From: Staphylococcus ureilyticus
Lineage (GTDB): Bacteria > Bacillota > Bacilli > Staphylococcales > Staphylococcaceae
Direction: 5' to 3'
Assembly (NCBI RefSeq): GCF_002902235.1
Contig: NZ_PPRL01000012.1
Coordinates: 1 to 64,000, forward strand
DNA: 64,000 bases
Shown here: positions 63,868 to 64,000 of the stretch, piece by piece
Position numbering within the stretch: the first letter of the stretch is position 1
Layout of the letters: every line of letters starts with the position of its first letter
Position numbers and translations under genes: made by a program
The notes under the pieces: model-generated
Seen by the model: only the letters and a program-made list of their open reading frames with translations
Told to the model about the DNA's origin: nothing
The model's database searches: none

Positions 63868-64000
63868 ATGTTAACAATAATCATTTTGATTTTAATTGGT
63901 GGTTTATCAGCCATATTGGGTTCACTTGTGGGCATTGGTGGCGGTATTATCATCGTCCCAACTTTAGTTTATTTGGGCGTAGAAAATGATTTACTACATG
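63868..64000 (+). CDS. TauE/SafE family permease, truncated by the window end
   Basis: The first 44 residues show a helix and the family glycine motif (LSAILGSLVGIGGGIIIVPTLVYLG). The family includes sulfite, sulfoacetate and other anion exporters. TAGGAG precedes the ATG. The rest lies outside the window. Confidence 0.88.
   Translation, partial: MLTIIILILIGGLSAILGSLVGIGGGIIIVPTLVYLGVENDLLH

Overview
The window is from a low-GC Firmicute, almost certainly a coagulase-negative Staphylococcus; I cannot name the species from sequence alone. The gene order ohr, aroD, nitroreductase, thioredoxin, Spx/ArsC-like, gcvH, toprim, metNIQ, DUF368, sufCDSUB, then CNNM/CBS transporter, nitronate monooxygenase, DUF72 and TauE is typical staphylococcal chromosome.

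Left chromosomal part (1-16320): small membrane proteins, a GNAT acetyltransferase, redox and peroxide-defence genes, the shikimate gene aroD, the lipoyl carrier gcvH, a SAM (S-box) riboswitch controlling the methionine ABC importer metN-metI-metQ, the predicted undecaprenyl-phosphate translocase PopT (DUF368), and the complete SUF iron-sulfur cluster operon sufC-sufD-sufS-sufU-sufB.

Prophage (about 16295-60415, 44 kb): a siphovirus-type temperate phage inserted in the last codons of sufB. The shared 13-bp core is at 16295-16307 and 60403-60415. The phage supplies synonymous codons, so the SufB C-terminus is unchanged. Reading from the left, the minus strand carries a tyrosine integrase, a predicted BcgI-like restriction-modification pair (one-domain specificity subunit plus fused nuclease/methylase) translationally coupled to an ImmA-like metallopeptidase, a structured RNA candidate, and a short XRE repressor. 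The divergent plus strand carries a Cro-like regulator, DUF3102 and ParB-like genes, recombination and replication genes (DUF1071 annealing protein, SSB, HNH, replisome organizer with a candidate origin, DnaB-type helicase), many small staphylococcal-phage genes, dut, rinB and a late regulator. A repeat-flanked late promoter, an HNH gene and a probable cos region follow. Next come terminase, portal, ClpP-type protease with an apparent nested scaffold gene, capsid, connectors, tail tube, frameshifted tail chaperones, tape measure, Dit, Tal, beta-helix spike, BppU-like protein, holin and endolysin. The right end holds a Vsr-like nuclease cargo gene and several small terminator-bounded transcripts.

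The most notable points are two in-frame nonsense codons in the tape-measure gene, both at probable Gln codons, which should make the prophage defective for virions as it stands; the peptidase/BcgI-like operon in the immunity region; and the structured RNA just upstream of that operon, with core motifs resembling group I intron or HEARO/omega-RNA elements.

Right chromosomal part (60416-64000): the displaced 3' end of sufB with a strong terminator, an MpfB-like CNNM/CBS protein, a nitronate monooxygenase, a DUF72 protein and the start of a TauE/SafE permease. No rRNA, tRNA, insertion sequence, CRISPR array or recognisable toxin or antibiotic-resistance gene was seen.
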